From: DATFVA01 sp963771705
GTDB taxonomy: Bacteria > Bacteroidota > Ignavibacteria > Ignavibacteriales > Ignavibacteriaceae
Direction of reading: 5' to 3'
DNA: 64,000 nucleotides
Assembly (NCBI GenBank): GCA_963771705.1
Contig: CAVYUP010000002.1
Span: 186,001-250,000 of the forward strand
A program made the position numbers and the translations under genes. Below the pieces are notes generated by a model. It did not search any database, was not told the origin of the DNA, and saw only the letters and a list, made by a program, of their open reading frames with translations. Positions 1 through 9,087 of this stretch are shown here, in pieces; within the stretch, counting starts at the first letter, position 1; each line of letters opens with the position of its first letter.

Positions 1-897
1 CCGGCGGAACAGGTATTAAATATTTTGGTGTAGGTGCATCGGGACAGTACAGGCAGGACAGGGTAACTATCTACCTTCGCGCAATTTCAACCCAAAGCGG
101 CAGAATATTAAAGACAGTCTATACAACGAAAACCATTCTTTCGCAGATGGTTGATGTGGGATTGTATCAGGTTCGTTAACTTCCAGAGACTCCTGGAAGT
201 TGAAACAGGCTACAGCTATAATGAACCTCCTGAAATGTGTGTAACTGAGGCAATAGAAAAAGCCGTTCAGAGTCTTGTTATAGAAGGAGTAAAAGAGAAT
301 CTGTGGGCCCTTCAGAATCCTGCTGATATAAGTTCACCGGTTATAGCGAAATATGAAAATGAAAAAGAAGTTTCAGCAAGAACAGATTATTTCGGAATGG
401 AGTCATTGGCACCGAGGAAGAACTTCTCAGTAGGGCTGAGCTTTGGAGCATCACAGTATAACGGTGATTATCCTAATCCTTTAACAAAAGCCTGTGGTAA
501 TATTTCCGCCTCTTATTTCCCTGAACCCGATTTTGCAGTTTCCCTTACGTTCGGCCGGGAAATGCTGGAAGGGTATAGGTTCTATTCCGCAACAGTAAAT
601 TCTATAGGTCTGCAGGCTGAATACTTTATGCTTCCGGAATACAAGCTTTCGCCTTTCATCCTTGCCGGAGTCGGACTTATGGTGCAGGATAATGATTTAT
701 TTGAATTCGACAGCCGCTGGTATCCATCTTTGAAAGCAGGAGCCGGGGCAGAGTATATGGTAGGCAAGACCGGGATTGATATGGGATTAACATTCAATTA
801 TTCACTCTCTGACAATCTCGATAAAATCGACAGAGGCAAATACAACGATTATTACTGGGAAGCCCTGTTCGGAGTAAGGTATTATATAGGAAGATAA
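1..897 (+). CDS. csgG: CsgG-family curli secretion channel fused to a C-terminal beta-barrel; 5'-truncated and frameshifted
   Basis: CsgG forms the outer-membrane curli export pore. Codons from position 3 read the late part of the CsgG fold (TTKTILSQMVDVGLYQ) and hit TAA at 177. One base over, the frame continues with FVNFQRLLEVETGYSYNEP and LWALQNPADI, which match the end of the CsgG family block. A one-base insertion near 163-170 therefore splits a single gene. After the CsgG part, roughly 180 residues of alternating aromatic and small residues (NFSVGLSFGAS to the terminal FGVRYYIGR) look like an OmpA-size outer-membrane barrel, which E. coli CsgG lacks. The true start lies outside the window. 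Curlin and CsgH-like genes follow on the same strand, supporting a curli role. CsgG identity is firm; the barrel is inferred from pattern, and the frameshift may be a sequence error. Confidence 0.8.
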
Positions 898-926
898 AAC
901 TTCTTCCAGGTTCTTTGAAATATTTA

Positions 927-1010
927 CAATGTCATTCTGAACTCGACAATGTCATTCTGAACTCGACAATGTCATTCTGAACTTGACAATGTCATTCTGA
1001 ACTTGTTTCA
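927..1010. repeat. 20-bp tandem repeat, four copies
   Basis: The unit AATGTCATTCTGAACTCGAC recurs with an exact 20-base period; the last two copies change CTCGAC to CTTGAC or CTTGTT, and the array runs into TTTCAGAATCTCG. The core resembles short dispersed intergenic repeats of Bacteroidota genomes. The rest of the 527-base gap (898-1424) holds only a doubtful small reading frame at 1096-1286. Confidence 0.85.
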
Positions 1011-1095
1011 GAATCTCGTAAAGATAAATTTTGAGTGGGTTGTATAACCAAAACAACTAATAAACTAATCATTTAATAATAACTGAGGTCATATT

Positions 1096-1286
1096 ATGGA
1101 TAAAACAGCGATGGAAAGGAGGGGGTAGAAAAAGAAAACACGGGGGTAATTTTATTGAGGAAAAGTTTGAACAATAAGGCGGCGCAAGAGCGGTACTTCT
1201 TTACACAAAGTGTATTGAAGTCCCTGACAAACTCAGGCGCCACCAATAAAACATTTGACGGGTTAATATTCAAAAAAATCGGTTAA
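1096..1286 (+). CDS. Possible small protein (about 63 aa), frameshifted; doubtful
   Basis: An ATG at 1096 opens a frame that stops after ten codons at a GGGGG run (about 1124-1128). If that run had one more G, the frame would continue to a stop at 1284, with a protein-like tail (ERYFFTQSVLKSL and TFDGLIFKKIG). I do not recognise a family. It lies between csgG and the curlin genes, where csgE or csgF sit in other bacteria, but no resemblance to either is visible. The case rests only on plausible composition and on similar indels in neighbouring genes; it may be plain intergenic DNA. Confidence 0.2.
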
Positions 1287-1424
1287 ATGTAAATTGGTGA
1301 GTTCTCCTTAATGTTCAGCTTAACCGGGAAAGATGAGTTTTTGTGCTTTTATGAAACTTATCAGACCCATTGTCCGGGGGGACATTTATAAACTATTTTC
1401 TAAAATTTATTAGGAGAAACTCTA

Positions 1425-2275
1425 ATGAGAAAGTTATTTGCTCTTTTAACAGTTGTATTTTTTGCTGGTTCAGCATGGCGCAGAATAATACCGCTAACGT
1501 AAATCAAACTGGTGATAATACAATTGGCAATATTACTCAGACTGGTTCATTCAAACGAAGCTTACATCGATCAGTCATTATTTGACCAATGGTAATAATG
1601 GATCAATGATGCTTATGTTACTCAATTAGGTGATGATAATACTGGCAGATGTTGATCAGGCTGTTACCAATCATTCTGGAAATAGTCATGGTAGCTAATA
1701 TCTACAGTAAACCAAGACTAGGAGATGACAAATACTGCAGACTGTATAATATGCCATGCAGCAGATGCTGATATATAATGTATTATTCCATCGATCAGAC
1801 AGGAAACTTTAAATAGTTGCTACTCAAACTGGTTCAGACCATAGTCAAGTTGGAATAGTACTCAGGTTGACTGATAGAGCAAACTGGTAATGAAAATACA
1901 TGCTTCACAGGATGTTAATGGTTTTCTATTCAAGCAAAGGAACAAATAATCTCAGGATGGATATAACAGCAATAATGGAACGTCAGATGTAATGACTGGA
2001 ATTCGGTGCTACATGAATGATGTCCCATAATATTATCAATATGGTGATGAAAATGAATGCTATCGCAGAGCTATGGATAATAGGACTCATAATTTTGCTG
2101 TAAATCATATCAGGATGGTAATTTCAATACAGCATATCTCAAGTGTCAGACATTAGGTGGTAATACAAGTACTATAAACCAAATCGGAAACAATAATTAA
2201 TTCTGCAGTTATATCAGAACTAGATTAGTATCTACTATTCTCAGCAGGGATGCTTAGCATTCCTGTGGCATAATT
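1425..2275 (+). pseudogene. Curlin-repeat (CsgA-like) amyloid subunit gene with dense frameshifts
   Basis: An AGGAGA site at about 1411 precedes an ATG and a signal-peptide-like start (MRKLFALLTVVFFAGSA). Beyond this, pieces of N-x-QxG-type curlin repeats appear in all three frames: NNTANVNQTGDNTIGNITQTG (1480-1545), DAYVTQLGDDN, ADVDQAV, SIDQTGN, VATQTGSDHSQVG, IEQTGNENT, SQDGYNSNNGTSDV and STINQIGNNN (near 2170-2200). The frame changes every 25-60 bases. Curlins are secreted by CsgG and assemble as extracellular amyloid. Because the repeat residues survive while the frame does not, base-level errors or a collapsed repeat assembly are as likely as true decay. The 3' limit is approximate. Confidence 0.7.
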
Positions 2276-2309
2276 AAATTTTAGAAGTTTAAAATTACTA
2301 GTTTCATTA

Positions 2310-2858
2310 ATGAAATATATATTATCAATAATTTTAATTTTTTTTGTTAATGTTTATCTGAATGCTCAAGAAAAATTAAGCTCAATGATTCTCTTAATAT
2401 TCATCAGAATATTGAGAATATAAATTCCAATCTTGAATCTGAATAATGCGGCGATGATACAGCAGGTGGGGAGTTATAATGAGGCGAATATCAACCAGGC
2501 TGGTAATTCAGGAATTTTGCCGAATGTTGCTGAAATAAATCAGCAGGGCTATAATAATTTTGCTTCGTCAAACCAGATGGGAAATTCAAACCTAACAGCA
2601 ATCGGGCAGTACGGTTCGGATAACTCTGCAGATATTAATGTCGTGGGCAATTATAATCTTGCTGGTGTATTGCAGGTTGGAAATGGGAATGCTGTGCAGC
2701 AGGATTTAATCGGGGATGGGATTGCCTATGGAATTATTCAATTCGGCAATAACAACCTGGTAAACCAGCTTCAGACACAACCAACTTCGATACCAATTCA
2801 GATCCATCAAAATGGAAATGGAATGAGATTAACGATTATTAACGGGGGAATTCATTAA
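2310..2858 (+). CDS. Curlin-repeat protein, CsgB/CsgA-like (minor curli subunit candidate), two compensating frameshifts
   Basis: From the ATG at 2310 the frame gives a good signal peptide (MKYILSIILIFFVNVYLNAQ). Between about 2370 and 2430 the sensible protein (SLNIHQNIENINSNLESE) lies in another frame. From 2433 the first frame resumes with NLNNAAMIQQVGSYNEANINQ and about five curlin-like repeats (INQQGYNNFA, SNQMGNSNLTA, IGQYGSDNSAD, VLQVGNGNAV, IIQFGNNNLV). Two compensating indels thus interrupt one gene of about 182 codons. Few repeats and an atypical tail suggest a nucleator-type (CsgB-like) curlin, but this cannot be settled by eye. It ends directly before the CsgH-like gene. Confidence 0.7.
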
Positions 2859-3271
2859 GTGCTTTTGAATATAGAAAAGTTTTGTGGTCAGTTTATTGCG
2901 GCAGCTTTAGTTTTTATTGTTTTTAATAATAGTTCTTTTTGTCAGACATCAGAGTCAGATGTTAATATTGAATACAGGGTGACGGGTAATCATATTAATA
3001 TTGAAGGAGTTTACAGCAATAATACTTCTGCTGAAGCAGATGATATCTTATCACCTTACTAGTAAATAAACAAAGTAAAGCAGGAAATTCATCGACCTCT
3101 CAATCAGGACAGGTGAAGATACCTGCGGGAAGTAAGAAAACACTTTCACAGAGTAAGGTAGATTTTTCAAAGGATGCTGTCTACAAGATTCACCTTGTTG
3201 TTCAGAGTGGGAACATTACACTGGCTGACAAAGAACTGGAATTAAAAGGTTCAGAAATTCAAAAGCACTAA
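2859..3271 (+). CDS. CsgH-like curli accessory protein, one frameshift
   Basis: The gene starts with GTG directly after the curlin stop codon. A signal peptide (FIAAALVFIVFNNSSFCQ) is followed by VNIEYRVTGNHINIEGVYSN. The frame then ends at TAG (3060-3062) and the fold continues one frame over as LLVNKQSKAGNSSTSQSG, VKIPAGSKKTLSQSKVDF and VYKIHLVVQSG to a stop at 3269. The order (short beta-sandwich, a K/R-x-G-N-S-x-x-x-QSG stretch, PAG, LSxSKV) fits the CsgH family of periplasmic curli proteins, relatives of the CsgC amyloid inhibitor. Context agrees, since it directly follows curlin genes. The break near 3046-3061 needs one base added or two removed. Confidence 0.6.
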
Positions 3272-3293
3272 TTATTTCTATTGTGGAGAAACA

Positions 3294-4793
3294 ATGTTAA
3301 GCAAGTTCGGATTATTCAGAAACATATTCATAATACTAAGTCTTATCTTTCTTTCCTCGTGTAAGGAAGATACAATTCAGCCTGAACTATACGGATCAAT
3401 ATCCGGCATAGTGATGGATCAGGATGCTTCTTCAGCTCTTGAAGGTGCCAGCATCACTACCAGTCCTCCTACCAGTGCAATACTGACAGGCAGTGATGGA
3501 AAGTTCTCAATTCAGGATATTCCGGTTGGTAATTATACTATTACAGCTCAGAAAAATGGCTATAAGAAGTCAAGCGTATCTGTAAGTGTAAGAGAGAATG
3601 CAGTAACACAGGCTACTATTTTCCTGGAAGTTGATAATGGTACGAATACAGCCCCGAATCCTCCTTCTGACCCGGTTCCCTCCAATGAAGCTGCAGATCA
3701 ACCTATTAACGTTACTCTTAGCTGGACTGCTTCTGATCCTGATGCAAGTGATTCTCTCACTTATACGGTTTTCCTGTATAAATCAGGGGCGATAAACAAG
3801 GAGACTATAGCTGAAGGAATTGGCGACACTTCTGTTGTTGCCCAGAATCTTGAATATGGAACAACTTATTACTGGCAGGTTGTTGTAAAGGACTCAAGCG
3901 GACTTACCTCGAATGGTGAAACCTGGTCCTTTACAACAATGCCTTTTCCTGATAATCCTGTTGTTTACGCAAAGAAGATCGATAATAACTATGAAATTTT
4001 TTCAAATGATACTTCTGCAGGCTCTATGGCACGTTTAACAGAAATGGTATCAAGGGAATGGTGGCCAAGGTTTAATTCACGCCGCAGCAAAATTGCCTTT
4101 ACTTCAGATGAAAATGTGGGTGCTAACATTTATACTATGGATCCTGACGGATCTAATATCTTCAGGGTAACTAATTTACCAGTTTCAGGGTATCATAATT
4201 ACGGTATTGGTTTTTGCTGGTCTTTCGATGACGGAAAGTTTTTCTACGCAAATAATGATAAGCTCTATTCGATAAATGTAAATGGCTCAGGCAGAACGAC
4301 TATTGCAACAGCCCCTGCAGGAAGAAATTTCCGCGAGGTTGAACAGTCACCCCAGGGTGACAAACTAGTTGTTCTGACAATAGGCAGTGAGGTTTACAAT
4401 GCCGAAATCTATCTGATGAATTCGGACGGAAGTAATATGACATTGTTTGTCGGAAATGAAGCAGGTATTACCGAGCGTCCCTCGTTCAGCATCGACGGGA
4501 ATAGAGTGATGTTTACACACGATGTGTCAGGATATCAGTCCCTGGACGGCAGACAGCTTGATTCTCATATTTTTATTTACCCGGTTAACAGCGGAGATTC
4601 AATCGATGTTTCTGTAAATAAACCAGCCGGAACGAATGATACCAACCCCAGGTTTTCTCCCGATGGAGCAAAAATAATATTTAATAATGCTCCTAATGAC
4701 GGTTCCAAAGCTCCCGAAATATGGATTATGGATACCGACGGTACAGACAGAAGAATGATTATAGATGAAGGATTTATGCCCGACTGGCAATAA
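3294..4793 (+). CDS. Lipoprotein with carboxypeptidase-regulatory-like domain, FN3 domain and PD40/TolB-like beta-propeller
   Basis: A TGGAGA site precedes the ATG. The signal peptide ends in a lipobox (LSSC, Cys23), so the protein should be lipid-anchored. Residues 33-112 form a CarboxypepD-regulatory-like fold (GSISGIVMDQDASSALEGA, PVGNYTITAQKNGYKK). Residues 118-215 resemble a fibronectin type III domain (NVTLSWTASDPDASDSLTY, TYYWQVVVKDSSG). Residues 225-499 contain PD40-type blades (IYTMDPDGSNIFRVT, IYLMNSDGSNMTLFV, RFSPDGAKIIFNN, IWIMDTDGTDRRMI). Such proteins are usually surface or periplasmic binding scaffolds; the ligand is unknown. The frame is intact over 1.5 kb, in contrast to the broken genes just upstream. 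It may or may not belong to the curli cluster. Confidence 0.85.
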   Translation: MLSKFGLFRNIFIILSLIFLSSCKEDTIQPELYGSISGIVMDQDASSALEGASITTSPPTSAILTGSDGKFSIQDIPVGNYTITAQKNGYKKSSVSVSVRENAVTQATIFLEVDNGTNTAPNPPSDPVPSNEAADQPINVTLSWTASDPDASDSLTYTVFLYKSGAINKETIAEGIGDTSVVAQNLEYGTTYYWQVVVKDSSGLTSNGETWSFTTMPFPDNPVVYAKKIDNNYEIFSNDTSAGSMARLTEMVSREWWPRFNSRRSKIAFTSDENVGANIYTMDPDGSNIFRVTNLPVSGYHNYGIGFCWSFDDGKFFYANNDKLYSINVNGSGRTTIATAPAGRNFREVEQSPQGDKLVVLTIGSEVYNAEIYLMNSDGSNMTLFVGNEAGITERPSFSIDGNRVMFTHDVSGYQSLDGRQLDSHIFIYPVNSGDSIDVSVNKPAGTNDTNPRFSPDGAKIIFNNAPNDGSKAPEIWIMDTDGTDRRMIIDEGFMPDWQ

Positions 4794-4835
4794 AATCTGT
4801 TTTGATTGGATTCAAACTCAGAGAATGATATTGTG

Positions 4836-4890
4836 AATGGAGGACTCATATTCCTTGATAAAACAGGGGATTTGAATCCTCCATTTTTAT
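4836..4890 (+). terminator. Rho-independent terminator candidate
   Basis: AATGGAGGA (4836-4844) pairs with TCCTCCATT (4877-4885), and the T-rich tail TTTTTATTATT follows. It lies 43 bases after the lipoprotein stop. The loop is long (32 bases), which lowers confidence. Confidence 0.5.
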
Positions 4891-4979
4891 TATTCTGCCT
4901 GCAGGCTTAATAATAGATTCTTGTTTCCCCTTTTTCGTGCTCAACACCTTCCTGATTTCTTCAAAGATTTGACAATTTT

Positions 4980-5007
4980 TTGACAATTCTCTTATCCTTT
5001 TTATACA
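4980..5007 (+). promoter_or_regulatory. Sigma70-like promoter of the kinase-regulator pair
   Basis: TTGACA (4980-4985) and TATACA (5002-5007) are separated by 16 bases. A second TTGACA lies at 4969-4974. The site is about 100 bases upstream of the histidine kinase start. Confidence 0.45.
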
Positions 5008-5105
5008 GGTTTGTAAGGAAAACGGCAAAAGAGCGGAGTATGGATGTGCCTCGTTCTTCAGGAAGGCTTCAACTGAGCCGGGTCCGGGAAAATATTTAAT
5101 TGCTA

Positions 5106-7670
5106 ATGAACCTGTTAAGAACTAAATTGAAATCAAATATTATCATGGATCTGAACCGGGGGATAGACTTGAGAAAGCTGGACAGGCAGGTTCGTTCGTT
5201 TTTGCTCCTCGATGCATTCTTCATCCTCTTCTGCATTACCGGAATTTACCATCTTAGTCAGAAGGCTGATTTACCATTCTCCATAATTAATGTTAATGGA
5301 ATTTTCCTGGCTGGGGAAAACAGCAGTCTGGTTGGGGGTATACAGAAGGGAGATACCCTTACCGCATTTGCGGGAATGCATTTTACGGATAGGGAGGGAC
5401 TGGAGAGTTATCTTGATAGTAAATCTATCGGCGATAAAATATCAATCGACTTCCTTCGGAATGGTAAAATAAAGTCTGTCAGCACAACGTTGACTGAATT
5501 TTATACCATACCTTTCCTTATTACAAATAGTGCTGCAGGCTTGTTATTCTTTCTGTTCGGAATATTTGTTCTGCTTAAATGTCCCGACCAGAAACCTGCC
5601 AGAATCTTTCATTGGGGGAGTATAGGCATTTCTCTTATGCTGCTTACAACATGGGGGAAATATAATTCAGATCCCGCCCTTTTAAGTTTTGCAGCAAGGG
5701 CTGTATTTCACCTTTCCTATGTTTTTACTCCCGCTTTATTTCTGCACTTCGCACTTACATTCCCAAAGGACAGGGAAAAGCGATTTAAATTATTCCTGAA
5801 TGTACTTTATACAGTCGCTGTCTTAGTCGGCCTGTTAAATATTTATTTTTTCAGCAGACTGCTCCCGGTTCCTGATCAGCAAAGTATAGATAATTACCTG
5901 TCTGTTATTTTTCTGAACAGACTCCTGTCGGTTATAAACATACTGGCTTCTATCCTGATTTTTGTTGTTTCATATTTCAGAACGGAAAATGAAGTTGAAA
6001 AAAAGAAACTGAAATGGGTGCTTTTTGGTTTTCTTATTGGACCTTTAGGCTTTATCGCCTTGTGGAATTTTCCTCATCTGATATCATCAGAACCATTGAT
6101 CCCTGAACTATTTATCCCGCTGCTGATGCTTTCTATACCCATAACCTTTACTATAGCAATAGTAAGATATCATCTTATGGATATAGATCTTCTTATCAGA
6201 AGAAGTATTGTCTACTCCGTAGTGATATTACTTCTTGTGATCATATATATTACAGTGATCACTTTAGTCAGTTCCCAGATATTGGTAATCAGCAGCCAGA
6301 TACCATTTGTACTGGCGGCGATAACTCTGGCATTGCTTTTTGAACCGGTCAGGAGAAGGGTGCAGATCTTTATAGATAAGAAATTCTTCAGGGTTCAGTA
6401 TAATTTCAGGGAGGCGCTAAAGAAGTTCATCAATAACATTTCTGAAATAAATTCTGTTCATGACCTGGCTGAGATGGTTGTAAAAGAAACGCAGGATTTC
6501 ATTCCCGTCAGAAAAATCGGCTTTTTTCTTCTTAAGGATGATCATATAAAACTTATAGCTCATCAGAATTTCGACCTGCTGGCCAGACGAAGTCTGCGTT
6601 TTAATTTCAGCAGCCTTAAATCAGAACTGAAATATCCTGTGGCAGATCCGGCCAGAGTTGAGACCGGGGTGGATTTTGAAAAAGCGGACATTGAATTATT
6701 CAAAAGATGGGGTATGGACCTGGTTGTCCCTGTAAGATCAGGGGATGGTAGGGTTTATGCATTCCTTGTCCTTGGAAGTAAGAAATCAGGAGGCAGGTTT
6801 ACAATCGAAGATATAGATCTGCTGAAAAATGTTGCTTCCGATATTGCCGCAACTCTTGCAAGGATTTACTTCCAGGAGGAACTCATCCGGAAGGATCTTG
6901 AGGCTGAAAAGCTTGATGAACTTAACAGGCAGAAGACTATGTTCGTATCTACGGTGTCTCATGACCTCAAGACCCCGCTGGCCTCAATTAAAATGTTTTC
7001 CGAAATAATGAAAAATGATAAGCAGGTTTCCGTAAAACAGAAAGATTATCTTGATATAATCGAAGGGGAAACCGACCGGCTTACACGGCTGATAAATAAT
7101 GTGCTGGGATTTGCATGGATAGAGAAAGGGACTAGGCAGTACAATTTTGAGAGTATCTGTCTTAACGAAGTTGTCCGGAAAACGTTGAGTGTACTGAAAT
7201 ATCAGTTGAAGATGGAAGGCTTTACTGTAGAAATAAAATTAAGCCCTGTCAATTTTAGAGTCTCTGCTGATACGGATGCCGTTACGGAGGCACTGATAAA
7301 TGTTATATCGAATGCCTTAAAATTTTCACTGAAAAAAAAGGAGATATCAGTCTCGACGTTCAGGTCGGTAAATTTCTTCTGTATCGAAGTGAGAGATAAA
7401 GGAATAGGGATTGAGCGTGAGGATCTCAGGAATTTATTTAAACCGTTCTTCCGCTCTAAGATAGCGGGGAATACAAAAGTAAGCGGTACAGGTCTCGGCC
7501 TGTCGATTATTAAACATGTTATGGATGCTCATAAAGGTAAAATTGAAGTAGATAGTATTCCCGATGAGGGTACTTCTTTCATTCTGAAATTTCCTATTGA
7601 GGCAGATATAAATACTTATTATGATGATCAGAATCTGATCGGCAGTTCTTTAACCCGGGAGGAGAAATAA
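5106..7670 (+). CDS. Membrane sensor histidine kinase with PDZ-like and GAF domains
   Basis: This is the sensor of a two-component pair; the regulator starts at the next base. Residue numbers here count from a TTG at 5100; the ATG at 5106 is preferred, and the ATG at 5145 is also possible. One N-terminal membrane segment is followed by a PDZ-like domain (about 65-135; GGIQKGDTLTAFAGM). Several more membrane helices (about 140-420) include the signature RYHLMDIDLLIRRSIVYSV. A GAF-like domain (about 440-595) comes next, then HisKA with His621 in VSHDLKTPLASIK, and an HATPase with ALINVISNALKFS, DKGIGI and GTGLGLSII. No periplasmic sensor domain of a known small-molecule family is visible. The signal may be a peptide or exported protein bound by the PDZ-like domain (inference). 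Confidence 0.9.
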   Translation: MNLLRTKLKSNIIMDLNRGIDLRKLDRQVRSFLLLDAFFILFCITGIYHLSQKADLPFSIINVNGIFLAGENSSLVGGIQKGDTLTAFAGMHFTDREGLESYLDSKSIGDKISIDFLRNGKIKSVSTTLTEFYTIPFLITNSAAGLLFFLFGIFVLLKCPDQKPARIFHWGSIGISLMLLTTWGKYNSDPALLSFAARAVFHLSYVFTPALFLHFALTFPKDREKRFKLFLNVLYTVAVLVGLLNIYFFSRLLPVPDQQSIDNYLSVIFLNRLLSVINILASILIFVVSYFRTENEVEKKKLKWVLFGFLIGPLGFIALWNFPHLISSEPLIPELFIPLLMLSIPITFTIAIVRYHLMDIDLLIRRSIVYSVVILLLVIIYITVITLVSSQILVISSQIPFVLAAITLALLFEPVRRRVQIFIDKKFFRVQYNFREALKKFINNISEINSVHDLAEMVVKETQDFIPVRKIGFFLLKDDHIKLIAHQNFDLLARRSLRFNFSSLKSELKYPVADPARVETGVDFEKADIELFKRWGMDLVVPVRSGDGRVYAFLVLGSKKSGGRFTIEDIDLLKNVASDIAATLARIYFQEELIRKDLEAEKLDELNRQKTMFVSTVSHDLKTPLASIKMFSEIMKNDKQVSVKQKDYLDIIEGETDRLTRLINNVLGFAWIEKGTRQYNFESICLNEVVRKTLSVLKYQLKMEGFTVEIKLSPVNFRVSADTDAVTEALINVISNALKFSLKKKEISVSTFRSVNFFCIEVRDKGIGIEREDLRNLFKPFFRSKIAGNTKVSGTGLGLSIIKHVMDAHKGKIEVDSIPDEGTSFILKFPIEADINTYYDDQNLIGSSLTREEK

Positions 7671-8351
7671 ATGAAAAGAGTATTAATTGTGGAAGATGAT
7701 CCTGCTTTGCTTGCCGGTTTGTCTGAGAGTCTGTGCGGTGAAAAATATGATGTCGCCAAAGCCGAAGATGGGATGAAAGGTTATACGCTGGCATTGCAGA
7801 ATGATTTCGATCTGATACTCCTTGATCTGATACTTCCATTTAAGGACGGTTTTGAAGTGTGCAGGGATCTGCGTAAGGAAGGGAGAAATATGCCCATACT
7901 GATGCTTACAAGTAAGACTGAGGAAATTGATAAGGTGCTGGGACTGGAGATTGGCGCCGATGATTATATGACCAAGCCATTCAGCCTGAAGGAACTTCTC
8001 GCAAGGATAAAAGCACTGCTCAGAAGATCACAGCCGGCAGTTCCGGGTGTTGAAGAGTATACTTTCGGAAATATAAAAATGAATCTGAAAAAGATGGAAG
8101 TCGAGAAAAGGGGTGCTCCCGTCAAACTTTCGGCTACAGAATATAAAATATTGAAATACTTCGCGGAGCACGAAGGTGAAGTAATCAGCCGTGATAAATT
8201 TCTGGATGACGTGTGGGGTTACGAGGTTTTTCCAACCACCAGAACGGTGGATAATTATGTACTCTCAATCAGAAAAAAAATTGAAGATGATCCAGCTTCT
8301 CCGGAGCATATAATTACGGTTCATACGGCAGGCTATAAGTTTATTAAATAA
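7671..8351 (+). CDS. OmpR/PhoB-family response regulator
   Basis: A receiver domain (acidic ED at residues 8-10, phospho-acceptor Asp52 in LILLDLILP, Lys102 in MTKPF) is joined to a C-terminal winged helix (VKLSATEYKILKYFAEH, TVDNYVLSIRKKIED, TVHTAGYKFIK). The length of 226 aa is normal for the family. The ATG directly follows the kinase TAA, and a strong GGGAGGAG site lies in the last kinase codons, so the two are translated together. It should be phosphorylated by the upstream kinase and bind DNA as a dimer. No target genes can be named from this window. Confidence 0.93.
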   Translation: MKRVLIVEDDPALLAGLSESLCGEKYDVAKAEDGMKGYTLALQNDFDLILLDLILPFKDGFEVCRDLRKEGRNMPILMLTSKTEEIDKVLGLEIGADDYMTKPFSLKELLARIKALLRRSQPAVPGVEEYTFGNIKMNLKKMEVEKRGAPVKLSATEYKILKYFAEHEGEVISRDKFLDDVWGYEVFPTTRTVDNYVLSIRKKIEDDPASPEHIITVHTAGYKFIK

Positions 8352-8451
8352 AAGAGATTAGCTGGTCTTAAAAAGAAATAGCTTAAAGGGGAATATGTAA
8401 ATCTGGATGATTTTAATTGGTCTAAAACCGGACAAATTTAAAATACCTACT

Positions 8452-9003
8452 TTAATAACCCACCTGGTAGAGACATGTATCCCCGATGATCTTAAAAGGC
8501 TCGCTCATAAAATTAACGATATCCTTTTCTTTTGTCTGGATTGAACGTTCAATAAATAAGAAACTGTCATCAGCAAGGTATTTGTTGGATAATATATTTT
8601 CTGCAGCTTCATAGATGTCGTCTTTAAAGAAAGGAGGGTCGGCAATTATCAGATCATATTTTTTATGATTGGTTAGAGAGGTGAACTTTACCGCTTCCAT
8701 TTTATGAATATTGCTTTTTGCTTCAAGATTTAAGGAGCTGATATTTTCCTGTAGATTTTTGTAAATAGCAAAGTTTTTTTCTACAAAGTCTACTGAGGCA
8801 GCTCCCCGGCTGAGACATTCAAGTCCTAGTGAGCCGGAACCGGAATAGAGGTCGAGGACAGCTATGTTTTCAAATGAGAGCCGGTTATTAAGAAGATTGA
8901 AAAAGGTTTCTCTTACTCTGTCTGTGGTTGGTCTGATGAATTTGGAATCCGGAACTTTGATAAGTCTTCCCTTGAATTCACCTGAAATTATTCTCATTCT
9001 CAT
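8452..9003 (-). CDS. rsmD: 16S rRNA (guanine(966)-N(2))-methyltransferase RsmD
   Basis: RsmD methylates N2 of G966 of 16S rRNA in the assembled 30S particle, using S-adenosylmethionine. The family opening MRIISGEFKGR and RPTTDRVRETFFN, the SAM-binding DLYSGSGSLGLE and the catalytic ADPPFF are all visible. The 183-aa length is typical. Translation may start at the first Met or two codons later (MRIISG), which fits the family better. It is the last gene of the minus-strand run that begins with hrcA. Confidence 0.9.
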   Translation of the reverse strand: MRMRIISGEFKGRLIKVPDSKFIRPTTDRVRETFFNLLNNRLSFENIAVLDLYSGSGSLGLECLSRGAASVDFVEKNFAIYKNLQENISSLNLEAKSNIHKMEAVKFTSLTNHKKYDLIIADPPFFKDDIYEAAENILSNKYLADDSFLFIERSIQTKEKDIVNFMSEPFKIIGDTCLYQVGY

Positions 9004-9087
9004 AGAATTTAATTACAAGCTTTCATATAAATATCTGAAATAATCCGCCGATCCTTTATCACTGAGGATGCCTCTGAACTGGTTTTC

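Noticed and set aside
5290..5472. Out-of-frame reading frame within the kinase PDZ-like region
   Set aside because: It is a shadow of the kinase frame, which keeps the domain pattern.
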